NCBI RefSeq assembly: GCF_963082655.1 | Contig: NC_081556.1 | Location: 4,317,265 to 4,381,264, forward strand | DNA from: Stomoxys calcitrans | Taxonomy: Eukaryota; Arthropoda; Insecta; Diptera; Muscidae | Direction: 5' to 3' | Length of the DNA: 64,000 nt | In this document: positions 43,801 through 48,560 of the stretch, piece after piece | Layout of the letters: each line of letters opens with the position of its first letter | Position numbering within the stretch: the stretch's first letter is position 1 | Program-made: the position numbers and the translations under genes | The notes under the pieces: generated by a model | What the model was told of the DNA's origin: nothing | The model's input: the letters and a program-made list of their open reading frames with translations, nothing else | The model's database searches: none

Positions 43801-46794
43801 TTTTTTTTATTTTGGCTGAAGTGGTGGCACAAGAGGCCTATCATATCATAAACCATTTAATTTCGACTTAACAACTCATTACATTTCAATTAAAACATTA
43901 TCTTACAACGAATTGGCCCAAAAACATGATTACAGTCCTTAGCATTGAGAGCATAATACAAACATGTACAGTCAATCAATAAAGTTTACGTACACATGTG
44001 TCTAGCAAATAAAATGGCTGAGTTCCCACCATTAATACGAACATATTTAATTTTTTTGGCTCTGAACTTCAATGGAATATATGTCATTACCGTTTTTCAT
44101 GATGTCAAATTCATGAGAGGGTAGAAAAACAAAAAAATTATCGGAAATTCATATCAAAAAATTTTAACGTACATTAAGAAGCATATGATAAATTTGTAGA
44201 AACTAAAAAAATTTCACATGACTTTTGTATATGTTGGGTCCTCCTTTAGATGTCGCAATTGTTCCCAACGTCGATTCACTCTTTAACCAGCACTTGAATG
44301 TCGATTTTCCCTGCATAGGCTCACTCTTCTCATAAAGTAGGTTTTAGGCCTTCTTTAGATGAAATCTTGTGTTTTTATACCCACCACCGAAGAATGGGGG
44401 TATAGCCATTTTGTCATTCCGTTTTCAACACATCGAAATATCTGTTTCCGACCCTATAAAGTATTTATATTCTTGATCATCCTAAAAATCTTAGACGATC
44501 TTGCCATGTCCGTCCGTCTGTTTGTTGAAATCACGCTACAGTCTTTAAAAATAGAGACATTGAGCTGAAATTTGGCACAGATTCTTTTTTTGTCCATAAG
44601 AAGGTTAAGTTCGAAGATGGGCTATATCGGACTATATCTTGATATAGCCCCCATACTGACCGATCCGCCGATTTAGGGTCTTAGGCCCATAAAAGCCACA
44701 TTTATTATCGGATTTTGCTGAAATTTGGGATAGTGAGTTATATTGGGCCCTTCGACATTCTTCTTCAATTTGGCCCAGATCGGTCCAGATTTGGACGTAG
44801 CTGCAATATAGACCGATCTCTCGATTTAAGGTCTTGAGTCCATAAAAGGCTCATTTACTGTCCGATTTCGCCGAAATTTGGAAAAGTGAGTTGTGTTAGG
44901 CCCTTAGACATTCTTCTTTAATTTAGCCCAGATCGGTCAAGACTTGGATATAGCTGCCCTATAAACCGATCTCTCGATATAAGGTTTTGGGTCCATACAA
45001 GGCGCATTTATTGTCCGCTTTCGCCGAAAATTGGAAAAGTAAATTGTGTTAGGCTCTTCGACAACTTTCTACAATTTGGCCCATATCGGTTCAGATTTGG
45101 ACATAGCTGTCATATAAACCGATCTCTCGATATAAGGTTTTGGGTCCTTACAAGGCGCATTTATTGCCCGAATTCGCCAAAATTTGGGACAATGAGTTAT
45201 GTTAGGCCCTTAGACATCCTTCTTCAATTTGGTCCAGATCGGTCCAGATTCCGATATAGCTGCTATATAGACCGATCTCTCGGTATAAGGTTTTGGGCCC
45301 ATACAAGTCGCATTTATTGTCCGATTTCACCGAAACTTGGGACAGCGAGTTGTGTTAGGTCCTTCGACATACCTCTTCAATTTGGCCCAGATCGGTTCAG
45401 ATTTGGATATAGCTGCCATATAGACCGATTTCTCGTGTCGTATATGGATCAGTTCGGTCTATATTTGGATATGGCAACCAAAAAGACCAATATTTTGTTC
45501 TACAAAATTGAACAATGACTTGTACTTATTAGACCTCTTAATATCCGTGTCAAATTCGGTCCAAATCGAACCATATTTCGATAAAGCTGCTATGGGGGCA
45601 TAAATTATGCATTTATCAGCGGATAATGACGAAAAGTAGTTTACATATATAAACGAGGTGGTGGGTATCCAAAGTTCGGCCCGGCCTAACTTAACGCCCT
45701 TTTACTTGTTTCTTTTGAATACATATTAGGGAGCAAATTTGAGTGATATCTGAACTTTGGTTATACGTATTGGCTAGATGATTTAGCAAAGTAGAAAGAG
45801 TCATATTAAGAAATTTTACATCATGAGTATTTTTAGCTGGACTTTTTTATTGGATAAACAAAGTGTACGTAAACTTATTTTATTGACTGTATGTATAGTC
45901 AAAGTATAATGGCTTAATAAATTCAAAGAATGCTACATTTTTAGGGTTTTATTTTCTCATTTTTCTCGTTGACTGAAAGAGAAAATTGATTCCCAAGTAT
46001 AATAAAATATTTCCCTAAGCCATAATATAAGCATTGAAGAAACACACAACAAAACACAAGTAAAAGATATGGACCATAATCATTATCATCATCGTTATGA
46101 TTGTTATCATCAGCCATACTCAGCGAAATAATCAATATGCATAATGTGATTTTTATCACAAACTGATGATTGGATATACTGTATTCCCTTTCCCTTGTTT
46201 TCTTTTTTCTATAAGCAAAGATGAAAGAAAAGGAAAAAAAGGCTCCGAACAAACCATGACATATTTATTTTAACATCAATGTCGTTGCCAGTATCTTTAA
46301 CGAAATCAAATTATATTTCTATCGAAAACAGATGCTAATTCCCTTTTTTGCATATTTTCTTGGTTTCCTTTCTGTGCATTTCATGCTCTAAAGGATAATA
46401 GCGGCTCAATTGAAAATGAAGAACTCAAAGGATTCCTTAAAGATTTATTGGAGCTGGTGAAGAAGGTAAGCAATAACAAAGTTTGCTGACTTCCAAAAAA
46501 ACAAAATGGTACATTGTGTTTGCGACATTTCGTCCTTAGGGGAAAATATATTTCCCAAAAAAGAAATCATTTAACCATGAAATAAAATATACAAATGATA
46601 TTTTTTTGTTTTAATATCTGTGTGGGGTTTTTGTCTAACCATTTTAGGATGACTATGATGCTCAGGACCTGAAGGCTTTTGAGGAAACCATTTTACGCGG
46701 TGTAGGCTATGACAAGGATGGCAAGATTTCTCGCAAAGAATTAACCATGATTTTGTTAACCTTGGCCAAAATGCCACCAGAGGATGAGCAGTAA
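7678..46794 (+). CDS. Cbp53E: Calbindin-32 homologue, six EF-hand calcium-binding protein (10 coding exons)
   Basis: Joining 7678-7855, 11094-11179, 16291-16380, 21372-21458, 21683-21823, 26712-26767, 28258-28303, 41806-41862, 46394-46465 and 46648-46794 gives an open frame of 319 codons plus TAA. The product resembles Drosophila calbindin-32, which I recall as about 310 residues; the extra length is mostly in the Ala-rich N-terminus. EF loops (12 residues) lie near 57-68, 107-118, 153-164, 199-210, 246-257 and 291-302. Loops 1-5 have acidic or polar residues at positions 1, 3, 5 and 9 and Glu at 12. Loop 6 has Gly at position 1, so its binding may be weak. There is no signal peptide or membrane segment, which fits a cytosolic neuronal or muscle calcium buffer/sensor as known for the calbindin/calretinin family. 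Intron phases are 1, 0, 0, 0, 0, 2, 0, 0, 0. Function is inferred from the family; gene identity is very secure. Confidence 0.97.
7980..8110 (+). repeat. Fragment of the GATCGGTTTATATGG dispersed repeat
   Basis: Has the family opening CATCATGGATCGCATTTGTG, then GTAGATCGGTATATAAGGCA and GGCTATGAACCGATCTCGAC, about one and a half units. It lies in calbindin intron 1. Confidence 0.75.
8489..9070. repeat. Degenerate (ACAG)n tetranucleotide array
   Basis: About 580 bases of GACAGACAGACGGACAGATA-like sequence in intron 1. On the minus strand it creates three overlapping 60-130-codon open frames rich in Cys-Leu-Ser-Val, which are artefacts. The complete copies of the dispersed repeat family end in a short GACAGACGGACGG tract (24190-24200), so this array may be an expansion of that end. 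Confidence 0.9.
9271..9495 (-). pseudogene. LINE C-terminal relic
   Basis: A minus-strand frame contains [20 protein letters not shown] and [17 protein letters not shown]. This matches the pattern of the LINE polyprotein C-terminus seen at 5335 and 53970 (a knuckle, then R-RL--LG--F--DL-DL and the final LL-F---GW). It directly abuts a minus-strand SINE copy. Identification is by pattern only. Confidence 0.6.
9497..9702 (-). mobile_element. tRNA-derived SINE, copy 1 (minus)
   Basis: Read on the minus strand it starts with the ACCGTAG head at about 9700. The B box appears on the + strand as GGATTCGAACC near 9655. The body contains the SINE's CTAATGCT and AGAGGTG(C)CGCACTGCGG segments. Part of the head is damaged (TTTAACGCTGAACGCC), so the internal promoter is probably dead. 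Confidence 0.8.
9780..10770 (-). repeat. Tandem repeat family with ATATTGTCCCGAT-type units
   Basis: Roughly eight units of 90-130 bases share a block like TTTCGTTTGAGTCCCATATT followed by GTCCCGATC and TCTACTCCCAAATACC-like text. In the opposite orientation the same family is at 55100-55400 (GGGACAATATGGGTATCAAA, CGAAAGGTATTTGGGAGTAG). Units are strongly diverged. Confidence 0.65.
11094..11179 (+). CDS. Cbp53E: Calbindin coding exon 2 (residues 60-88)
   Basis: The acceptor is TTTCATTTCACAG, ending at 11093, and the donor is GAG|GTAAGT. The exon supplies the rest of EF loop 1 (NGYIEGTE, with Glu68 as the bidentate position-12 ligand) and the exiting helix [20 protein letters not shown]. It restores the frame from the phase-1 intron before it and ends in phase 0. 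Confidence 0.96.
11180..13160. other. First part of calbindin intron 2; mostly unique A/T-rich DNA
   Basis: Contains a TTG run (11206-11230), a GA run (11697-11722) and a short SINE-head-like fragment at about 11974-12000 (GCACAGAGGTTAACATG). A SINE-tail-like ATCGGACAGCACTCTTTGGG stands near 12100. No reading frame with a recognisable domain occurs. Confidence 0.45.
11697..11722 (+). repeat. (GA)n microsatellite
   Basis: An uninterrupted GA run in intron 2. Such runs can bind GAGA-type factors in flies, but I see nothing else that would make it a regulatory site. Confidence 0.85.
13165..15610. repeat. 31-bp satellite array of near-palindromic units in calbindin intron 2
   Basis: About 2.4 kb of tandem units with a consensus period of 31 bases. 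Each unit has a core CCCTTTCCCATGGGGAAGGG and a spacer TAGTATTATTA. The core is nearly self-complementary around the central CCATGG. Units near 13740-13870 are almost identical. Units at both ends are diverged (CTTGG instead of CATGG beyond about 15060), the usual pattern of unequal exchange. Partial units, insertions and a few single-base period changes occur. The open frames reading [18 protein letters not shown] repeats are by-products. Confidence 0.95.
15615..16290. other. End of calbindin intron 2; no recognisable element
   Basis: Unique-looking A/T-rich DNA between the satellite array and exon 3. The pyrimidine-rich acceptor of exon 3 lies at its end. Confidence 0.4.
16291..16380 (+). 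CDS. Cbp53E: Calbindin coding exon 3 (residues 89-118), EF-hand 2
   Basis: Exactly 30 codons lie between GCACTTTCAG and GAG|GTAAGT, in phase 0 at both ends. The exon holds the helix [18 protein letters not shown] and the complete loop [12 protein letters not shown], with Asp107, Asn109, Asp111, Asp115 and Glu118 at the ligand positions. Gly94 sits in a helix of the first EF pair. Confidence 0.96.
17003..17315 (+). mobile_element. tRNA-derived SINE, copy 2 (plus)
   Basis: The head is GACCACCGTATCGTAGAAG and the B box AGGTTCGAATACT. The body holds AATTTTCTGCG, CCTTGCTAATGCTGG, CACTGCGGCACGCCGT and GGCTATAAAAAGGAGG. The tail TGGAATGTTCATGGGTAAA matches the tail of other copies. The A box is mutated (CGTATCGTAGAAGTT). 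Confidence 0.85.
17400..17712 (+). repeat. 80-bp tandem repeat, four units
   Basis: GTAGATATTTC recurs at 17408, 17488, 17568 and 17648, an exact 80-base spacing. Each unit carries ACTTTGCTATTGTGAATGAA, ATAGTTATTGCCAGCTGGGC and ATACAAAACACTACTC. The TATTGTGAATGA...CAGCTG module also appears at about 34050-34160 and 48190-48760. Confidence 0.9.
17720..18945. other. Intron 3 stretch without recognised elements
   Basis: A/T-rich DNA with a short ATGGATGGATGAATGAATGA microsatellite near 18290-18320. Short open frames have no domain similarity I recognise. Confidence 0.4.
18950..19536 (+). repeat. GATCGGTTTATATGG dispersed repeat, near-complete copy
   Basis: Opens with AACAAGTAAAAGAGTGCTAA and GGGCCGAATCTAATATTCCC. 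It continues through about four degenerate units with GACCGATTTAGATCATATTT-like text and closes near TAATACCCTGTTCCCCTGTA. It inserts in calbindin intron 3. Confidence 0.85.
19651..19950 (+). mobile_element. tRNA-derived SINE, copy 3 (plus)
   Basis: The head ACCACCGTAGCGCAGAGG contains a good A box (TAGCGCAGAGG) and the B box is GGATTCGAATCC. The body and tail are complete (TCATTGAGCTTAAGCTTGAA, ATCGGACAGCACTCATTGAT, TGGAATGTGCATGGGCAATT). It is followed after a few bases by the TTAGGT array. Confidence 0.92.
19955..20960 (+). repeat. TTAGGT-rich degenerate array in intron 3
   Basis: About 1 kb made of GGTTTAGGTTAGG-type words with scattered substitutions. A sharp right edge meets sequence resembling a LINE 3' UTR (20965-21015). 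It is not a clean array: TTAGG, TTTAGG and TTAAGG alternate. The word is the canonical arthropod telomere repeat, but Diptera are known to have lost that telomere system, so an origin from LINE tails is more likely. Confidence 0.85.
20965..21015 (-). mobile_element. Relic of a LINE 3' UTR next to the TTAGGT array
   Basis: AACAGACTCACTGAGACAAT followed by TTCTTTGTGGTACTA parallels the better preserved 3' UTR at 5250-5300 (CAGACTCACTTAGACGTTTT, CATTGTGATACCACA). Similarity is short and diverged. Confidence 0.45.
21372..21458 (+). CDS. Cbp53E: Calbindin coding exon 4 (residues 119-147), linker between EF-hands 2 and 3
   Basis: This is a 29-codon phase-0 exon. The acceptor is TGTACTTTCAG and the donor is AAG|GTAAGTG. 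It encodes [20 protein letters not shown] and then LESSVEFMK, the calbindin-type linker and the entering helix of EF-hand 3. It is 224 bases from the next exon. Confidence 0.96.
21683..21823 (+). CDS. Cbp53E: Calbindin coding exon 5 (residues 148-194), EF-hand 3
   Basis: The second-longest internal-type exon (47 codons) has acceptor TTTCTTAACAG and donor ATG|GTAAGTT. It begins [19 protein letters not shown], a complete EF loop with Asp153, Asp155, Ser157, Glu161 and Glu164. The exiting helix [19 protein letters not shown] and the start of the next helix (KLIEYTDTM) follow. Confidence 0.96.
21824..22940. other. First part of intron 5; no recognised element
   Basis: A/T-rich DNA with a GATGATGATG microsatellite near 21885-21905 and ATGTATGTATGT at 22455. 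No supported gene. Confidence 0.4.
23600..24331 (+). repeat. GATCGGTTTATATGG dispersed repeat, complete copy
   Basis: Begins GCAAGTAAAAGCGTGCTTAG and GGCCGGGCCGAATC. It runs through units with GATCGGTTTATATGGGAGC and TTATAGACCGATTTG, then GACAGACGGACGGACGG, GATCAAGAATAAACTTTATG and GAATATTTCGAGGTGTTACA. It closes CATCCTACGGTGGTGGGTAT. These landmarks define both ends of the family. Confidence 0.9.
24485..24560 (-). mobile_element. SINE 3'-tail fragment (minus)
   Basis: TTTGCCCATGAACATTCCAT followed by TTTTAAGCTCAATGATAA is the reverse complement of the SINE tail and the TCATTGAGCTTAA segment. The intervening part is deleted. Confidence 0.65.
25436..25545 (-). mobile_element. SINE 3'-tail fragment (minus)
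   Basis: TTGCCTATGAACATTCCATT, CAGGGGCATACTTCTCACAT, TGTTCTGTCCGATTCTAGTT and AAGTTCAATGATAAGGAG are consecutive reverse-complement segments of the SINE 3' half. The tRNA-like head is missing. Confidence 0.8.
25550..26700. other. End of intron 5; no recognised element
   Basis: A/T-rich unique-looking DNA. It ends in the pyrimidine-rich acceptor tract of exon 6 (TTTCTTTCTCTCTTTTTTCT near 26660-26690). Confidence 0.4.
26712..26767 (+). CDS. Cbp53E: Calbindin coding exon 6 (residues 195-212 and two bases of codon 213), EF-hand 4
   Basis: A 56-base exon after a pyrimidine-rich acceptor (CTGACTCTTAG), ending AA|GTAAGT in phase 2. It encodes [18 protein letters not shown], a complete EF loop with Asp199, Asn201, Asp203 and Glu210; Gln207 at position 9 is a permitted but weaker ligand. 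Codon 213 (Lys) is completed by the first base of the next exon. Confidence 0.95.
27035..27270 (+). repeat. GATCGGTTTATATGG dispersed repeat, truncated copy
   Basis: The opening AACAAGTCAAACCGTGCTAA and ATACCCTCCACCATGGATCG is intact. The copy stops within a unit at GCCAAATCGGTTAAGA, where the 41-bp array starts. Confidence 0.85.
27272..28131 (+). repeat. 41-bp satellite array, 21 nearly identical units, in intron 6
   Basis: TTATTCAGCC recurs exactly every 41 bases from 27279 to 28099, giving 21 units. Each unit contains TTCAGCCAGGCTGAA, a 7-bp inverted repeat around one base. It also contains TTTCCTATAGGAAA, a perfect 14-bp palindrome, or the variant with one base changed (CTATAGAAAA). Divergence between units is a few bases at most, so expansion was recent. 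A single diverged unit-like sequence (ACCTTGTTCAGCCAGAATGA) lies at 26999-27018, on the other side of the truncated dispersed repeat. Confidence 0.97.
28258..28303 (+). CDS. Cbp53E: Calbindin coding exon 7 (residues 213-228)
   Basis: A 46-base exon between TTTTGCAG and AAG|GTAATT, phase 2 to phase 0. It encodes (K)[15 protein letters not shown], the calbindin linker after EF-hand 4 and the paralogous counterpart of [12 protein letters not shown] in exon 4. A 41-bp satellite array ends only about 125 bases upstream of its acceptor. Confidence 0.94.
28304..30050. other. Start of the 13.5-kb intron 7; no recognised element
   Basis: A/T-rich, with poly(T) and a TGTGTGTGT patch at 29430. A 123-codon open frame at 29018-29389 has no recognisable domain and a composition like the surrounding DNA. 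Confidence 0.4.
30060..30260. repeat. AAAATTTT-type degenerate short tandem repeat
   Basis: Units like AAATAAAATTTTGGAAAATT repeat about every 30 bases. This is the same style as 1086-1215 and 40535-40860. Confidence 0.6.
30552..30650 (+). mobile_element. tRNA-derived SINE, copy 4 (head only)
   Basis: CCACCATGGAGCAGAGGTTA, GCATGTCCGCCTATGACGCC and AACGCCTGGG form the tRNA-like head. The B box is damaged (GGGTTAAAACCC). The copy stops after TCAGCGGTGGTTAT, where the dispersed repeat family begins. Confidence 0.85.
30650..31235 (+). repeat. GATCGGTTTATATGG dispersed repeat, partial copy
   Basis: Four to five diverged units: GCGAAATCGGACAATAATTA, CAAATATGGACCGATCTGGG, GACCGAGAGATCGGTCTATA. The family's opening segment is absent. 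Confidence 0.75.
31236..34020. other. Middle of intron 7; A/T-rich DNA with short repeats
   Basis: Includes AAAATTTT-type repeats at about 32540-32870 and a CAA/ACC-rich stretch at 33440-33560. Unique-looking sequence lies in between, including a possible 12-base microexon at 33613-33624 discussed in the findings. I see no gene. Confidence 0.4.
34021..34160 (+). repeat. Short tandem repeat carrying the TATTGTGAATGAC module
   Basis: CTATTGTGAATGACAACATA followed by ACAGCGGCTGTTTA occurs at 34053 and 34101 (period 48). A third, shorter unit at 34135 ends in CAACAGCTGTTAC. It is related to the modules at 17400-17712 and 48190-48760. Confidence 0.8.
34161..35515. other. Intron 7 stretch without recognised elements
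   Basis: A/T-rich. Ends in a poly(A) and (TAA)n microsatellite at 35470-35500 directly before the next dispersed repeat. Confidence 0.4.
35516..36375 (+). repeat. GATCGGTTTATATGG dispersed repeat, long copy
   Basis: Opens AACAAGTAAGAGCGTAAGTT, then ATCCTCAACCATGGATCGCA, followed by about six units (AGATCGGTTTATGTGGCAGC, TATGAACCGGTCTAAACC and similar). The 3' end is missing; a LINE tail begins at about 36372. Open frames through the units are by-products. Confidence 0.9.
36372..37450 (-). pseudogene. LINE relic: RT thumb, RNase H end and 3' UTR
   Basis: On the minus strand, from about 37440, the sequence reads RRRGLNVNP, then [18 protein letters not shown] near 37290-37240. [20 protein letters not shown] and [13 protein letters not shown] follow, then near 36985-36900 [20 protein letters not shown] and N-RADDL, the end of an RNase H domain. 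In-frame stops interrupt it (for example after NVNP, before ERTEK and before RADDL). It ends at TTTTAGGTTAGATTAGGTTG, a TTAGG-type tail, inside the dispersed repeat. It is 5'-truncated and dead. The motif order fits R1/LOA-like elements. Confidence 0.8.
37451..39125. other. Intron 7 stretch with CT-rich microsatellites only
   Basis: (CT)n at 38608-38640 and GAGAGAGA at 37980-38010. Otherwise A/T-rich and unrecognised. Confidence 0.45.
39130..39752 (-). repeat. GATCGGTTTATATGG dispersed repeat, diverged minus copy
   Basis: CAGATCGGACTATATCTGGA, GCCATTAGACCGACCACCTG, TCGATGAAATTTGGCACAGT and CGGACCATATTTGGATATAG are minus-strand versions of the unit. This is the same subfamily as 44370-45712. 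Stretches around 39240-39420 are not recognisable. Confidence 0.7.
39755..40545 (-). pseudogene. LINE reverse transcriptase relic with YADD block, joined to a SINE tail
   Basis: On the minus strand, 40500-40430 encodes [20 protein letters not shown]. Then [14 protein letters not shown] lies near 40300-40260 and [20 protein letters not shown] near 40080-40030. SLNVNP stands near 39950 in another frame. Several frameshifts and stops occur, so it is not functional. At 39887-39935 the sequence is a minus-strand SINE tail (TTTGCCCATGAACATTCCAC). At 39755-39885 is another LINE-like piece. The overlap in content with 36372-37450 (both contain the NVNP block) shows that these are separate copies, not one copy split by an insertion. 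Confidence 0.75.
40546..40860. repeat. AAAATTTT-type degenerate short tandem repeat
   Basis: Units like AAATTTTCTATGAAAATTAA and CGACAAAATTTTC repeat with about 25-40-base spacing. Confidence 0.6.
40861..41805. other. End of intron 7; no recognised element
   Basis: A/T-rich, with GTGTGTGTGTG at 41180-41192. The acceptor of exon 8 is preceded by long T runs (41780-41790). Confidence 0.4.
41806..41862 (+). CDS. Cbp53E: Calbindin coding exon 8 (residues 229-247)
   Basis: A 19-codon phase-0 exon isolated by a 13.5-kb intron upstream and a 4.5-kb intron downstream. The acceptor is CATACACAG and the donor AGA|GTAAGT. It encodes [19 protein letters not shown], the entering helix of EF-hand 5 and loop positions 1-2; the loop is interrupted by the intron after Arg247. 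Confidence 0.94.
42640..43760 (+). repeat. GATCGGTTTATATGG dispersed repeat, interrupted copy
   Basis: Units at 42870-42960 (GGTTTATATGAGAGCTATAT) resume at 43275-43740 (TCGGAAGATCGGTTTATATG, GATCGGTTTATATGGCAGCT). Positions 43000-43270 are unlike the family and are listed separately. The first part (42640-42730) is AAAATTTT-type sequence. Confidence 0.8.
43000..43270. other. G/C-richer insert of unknown origin inside a dispersed repeat
   Basis: This segment is visibly richer in G and C than its surroundings. It has a minus-strand open frame (43029-43256, 75 codons) with [20 protein letters not shown] and a Ser/Arg/Thr-rich remainder. I do not recognise the product. It could be part of a retroelement ORF1, or chance. 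Confidence 0.35.
43967..45891. mobile_element. Tc1-like DNA transposon relic with terminal inverted repeats, split by a nested repeat
   Basis: The left end TACAGTCAATCAATAAAG and TTTACGTACAC is matched by the right end GTGTACGTAAACTTA and TTTTATTGACTGTA. The arms of about 27-29 bp differ by two or three bases and are flanked by TA on both sides, the target duplication of Tc1/mariner elements. Without the nested 44370-45712 repeat the element is only about 580 bases, so it is an internally deleted or non-autonomous copy. I could not identify transposase motifs with confidence. Confidence 0.85.
44370..45712 (-). repeat. GATCGGTTTATATGG dispersed repeat, complete 1.3-kb minus copy nested in the Tc1-like element
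   Basis: Starts TTTATACCCACCACCGAAGA and carries GTCATTCCGTTTTCAACACA, CGTCCGTCTGTTTG and then about eight units with CAGATCGGTCCAGATTTGGA and GACCGATCTCTCGATATAAG. It ends at GTTCGGCCCGGCCTAACTTA and CTTTTACTTGTTTC. Both family ends are present. Units have regular spacing of about 145-150 bases (phrases like TTTATTGTCCGATTTCGCCG recur). Confidence 0.92.
46394..46465 (+). CDS. Cbp53E: Calbindin coding exon 9 (residues 248-271), rest of EF-hand 5
   Basis: 24 codons, phase 0 at both ends; the acceptor is the rather weak CTCTAAAG and the donor AAG|GTAAGC. It supplies loop residues [10 protein letters not shown] (Asp248, Ser250, Glu254, Glu257) and the helix [14 protein letters not shown]. Confidence 0.95.
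46648..46794 (+). CDS. Cbp53E: Calbindin terminal coding exon 10 (residues 272-319 and stop), EF-hand 6
   Basis: The exon follows CATTTTAG and runs 48 codons to TAA at 46792-46794. It encodes the helix [18 protein letters not shown], the loop [12 protein letters not shown] and the final helix [10 protein letters not shown], ending PPEDEQ. The sixth loop has Gly291 where the first Asp ligand is expected, though positions 3, 5 and 12 (Asp293, Asp295, Glu302) are kept. Degenerate sixth hands are common in calbindin-type proteins, so this need not be a mutation. Confidence 0.95.
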   Translation, partial: DDYDAQDLKAFEETILRGVGYDKDGKISRKELTMILLTLAKMPPEDEQ

Positions 46795-47345
46795 ATGCAG
46801 TAAAGCCCAAACAAAAAGCCAAATACAGCAGTGATTAAAGGAAAAACTGGCCCAATTATAACAAAACACTGCTAACCATATTTAAAACATAATTTTAATT
46901 AAAAATACATTTTTTTTTAAATTTTGGTGGCCACTAAAAACATTTTGGCGTATGACAGAAGCAACAACAAACAATATACTCAACTACTTTAAAATCCCCA
47001 AAAAATTTTTAGGTAAGCAACAACAAAGAAAATCCCAAAATATATATACAAAAACAAATTACTTTGAAGTTATATTCCATTAAGGAACATATTAATTAAT
47101 AAAAAAAATAACAAATCTATAGTATAATTAAAGAATTAAAAAAATAAAATCGTAAAGCCCTTACGACATCGTGTACTTATAGCAAATATTATAAAAATCA
47201 AGGTTTGATTTTTTTTTGTTAATTTTTTTATTAATAATAATTTTATTGTTTAGAAAACGAATAAGAAGATGAATTTTTGAAATAATTGTATGCATGCAAT
47301 ATGCATAGAGCTGAAAGTTAGCTACGTAACATAAAATAAAAATAA
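46795..47345 (+). promoter_or_regulatory. Probable 3' UTR of calbindin with candidate poly(A) signals
   Basis: Very A/T-rich sequence follows the stop codon. Canonical AATAAA hexamers occur at about 47143-47148 and again around 47336-47350, and ATTAAA-like variants lie nearer the stop. No recognisable transposon occurs before about 47690, which is consistent with transcribed UTR up to there. Which signal is used cannot be decided from the sequence. Confidence 0.45.
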
Positions 47346-47694
47346 AAATAATTTTGAATATTTATGTGGAATTTGCCATTTTTTTATTATATAAGGCGTA
47401 ACAAAAACAATAACAACTGGAAAAATACAAAAAAAAACATTCAAACCACTCAAACCATATAAACGAATTAAAGCAAAATCAACGATTTTATTATTATGTT
47501 AAATTTTAAGATATACATTACATATTTTTGTTGCTTTTGTGGAATTTTTTAGATATTTTTTTTATAAATTTAGAAAAAAAATACAGAATTTTTTGATAAA
47601 AAAATGAATTAATGAAAATTTTGAGAAACGAAATTTGGGCTCAAAAGCCCAGTGTGCATATTAGGGGTTGGTATAAACTTTGGGCATAATATTC
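47346..47694. other. A/T-rich DNA downstream of calbindin
   Basis: Poly(A)/poly(T) rich; nothing recognised. Confidence 0.4.
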
Positions 47695-48309
47695 CAGTAG
47701 AGGGAGGAAACACACAAAGTTAAACCCCAAGAAAAATAAATTTTAAAAAATAACGGTTTTATTGAAAAAACTTTATAAAGCCTTAAAATATGTTTATTTT
47801 ACAATTCTATAAAGGAAATATGTGTCAAATAAACCTGTTTTAAATCTTCATTAAGTTTTCTGCATAAGGCTGATAAACGCCTTTTACACTGCTTATCTAA
47901 ATCCTGATTTAATTACTCCATCATCTGTTTTCCCTTTATAAAATCAGCTGACGAGAGCCTTAAATCCGGATTTAATGAGCAGTGTGAACGGAGTTTAAAA
48001 CTTTCGCATAATTACCTAAAAGTGAGTTGTTCGAGCTTCTTACCAAATTACTGTTAGTAAGGAGAGCTATTTTCTATGAGCATATAAAAATCAATTGTCA
48101 GCTTCACACAATCTGTACCCAGATTTCATGCCATAGGTAAATGAGTTTCGTTAAGTCATATGGTTTGTTATATCATATGGTTTGTCATCTATTGTGAATG
48201 AAAAGGCAAGCAGCTGATTAAATTGACACCAATTCCAATGTATTGCGTGTAGCAGTAGAGGGAATACCAACATATAGTAAAACTCAAAGAAAAATAATTT
48301 GTTAAAAAA

Positions 48310-48440
48310 TAACGCCTTTATTCACAAAACTTTATGATCCACAAAACTTTATTATGAAGCCTTAAAATATGTTTCTATAAAGAATATTTGTCAAATAAAT
48401 CTATTTTAAATCTACATAAGTTTTGTGAATAAGGTCGTTA
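48310..48440. mobile_element. Foldback MITE-like element, TAACGCC(T)TTATTCACAAAAC ends
   Basis: TAACGCCTTTATTCACAAAA at 48310 is matched inversely by TTTTGTGAATAAGGTCGTTA ending at 48440. The 23-bp arms have two mismatches and the whole is 131 bases. The corresponding part of copy 1 lost one arm. A third related foldback lies at about 49785-49900. Confidence 0.75.
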
Positions 48441-48560
48441 AACCCCGTTTACACTGCTCTCTAAATCTGGATTTAATGACTCGATCATCTGTTTTTCTTT
48501 ATAAAATCAGCTGACGGGAGCCTTAAATCCGGATTTAATGTGTAATGTAAAATGGGTTTA
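48440..48560. mobile_element. Second foldback module, TTTACACTGC...AAATC(C)GGATTTAA
   Basis: AAACCCCGTTTACACTGC, then CTAAATCTGGATTTAATGAC on the left. CTTAAATCCGGATTTAATG and TGTAAAATGGGTTTA on the right are its imperfect inverse. Copy 1 has the same structure at about 47874-48000 (ACACTGCTTATC versus GAGCAGTGTGAAC). Confidence 0.65.
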
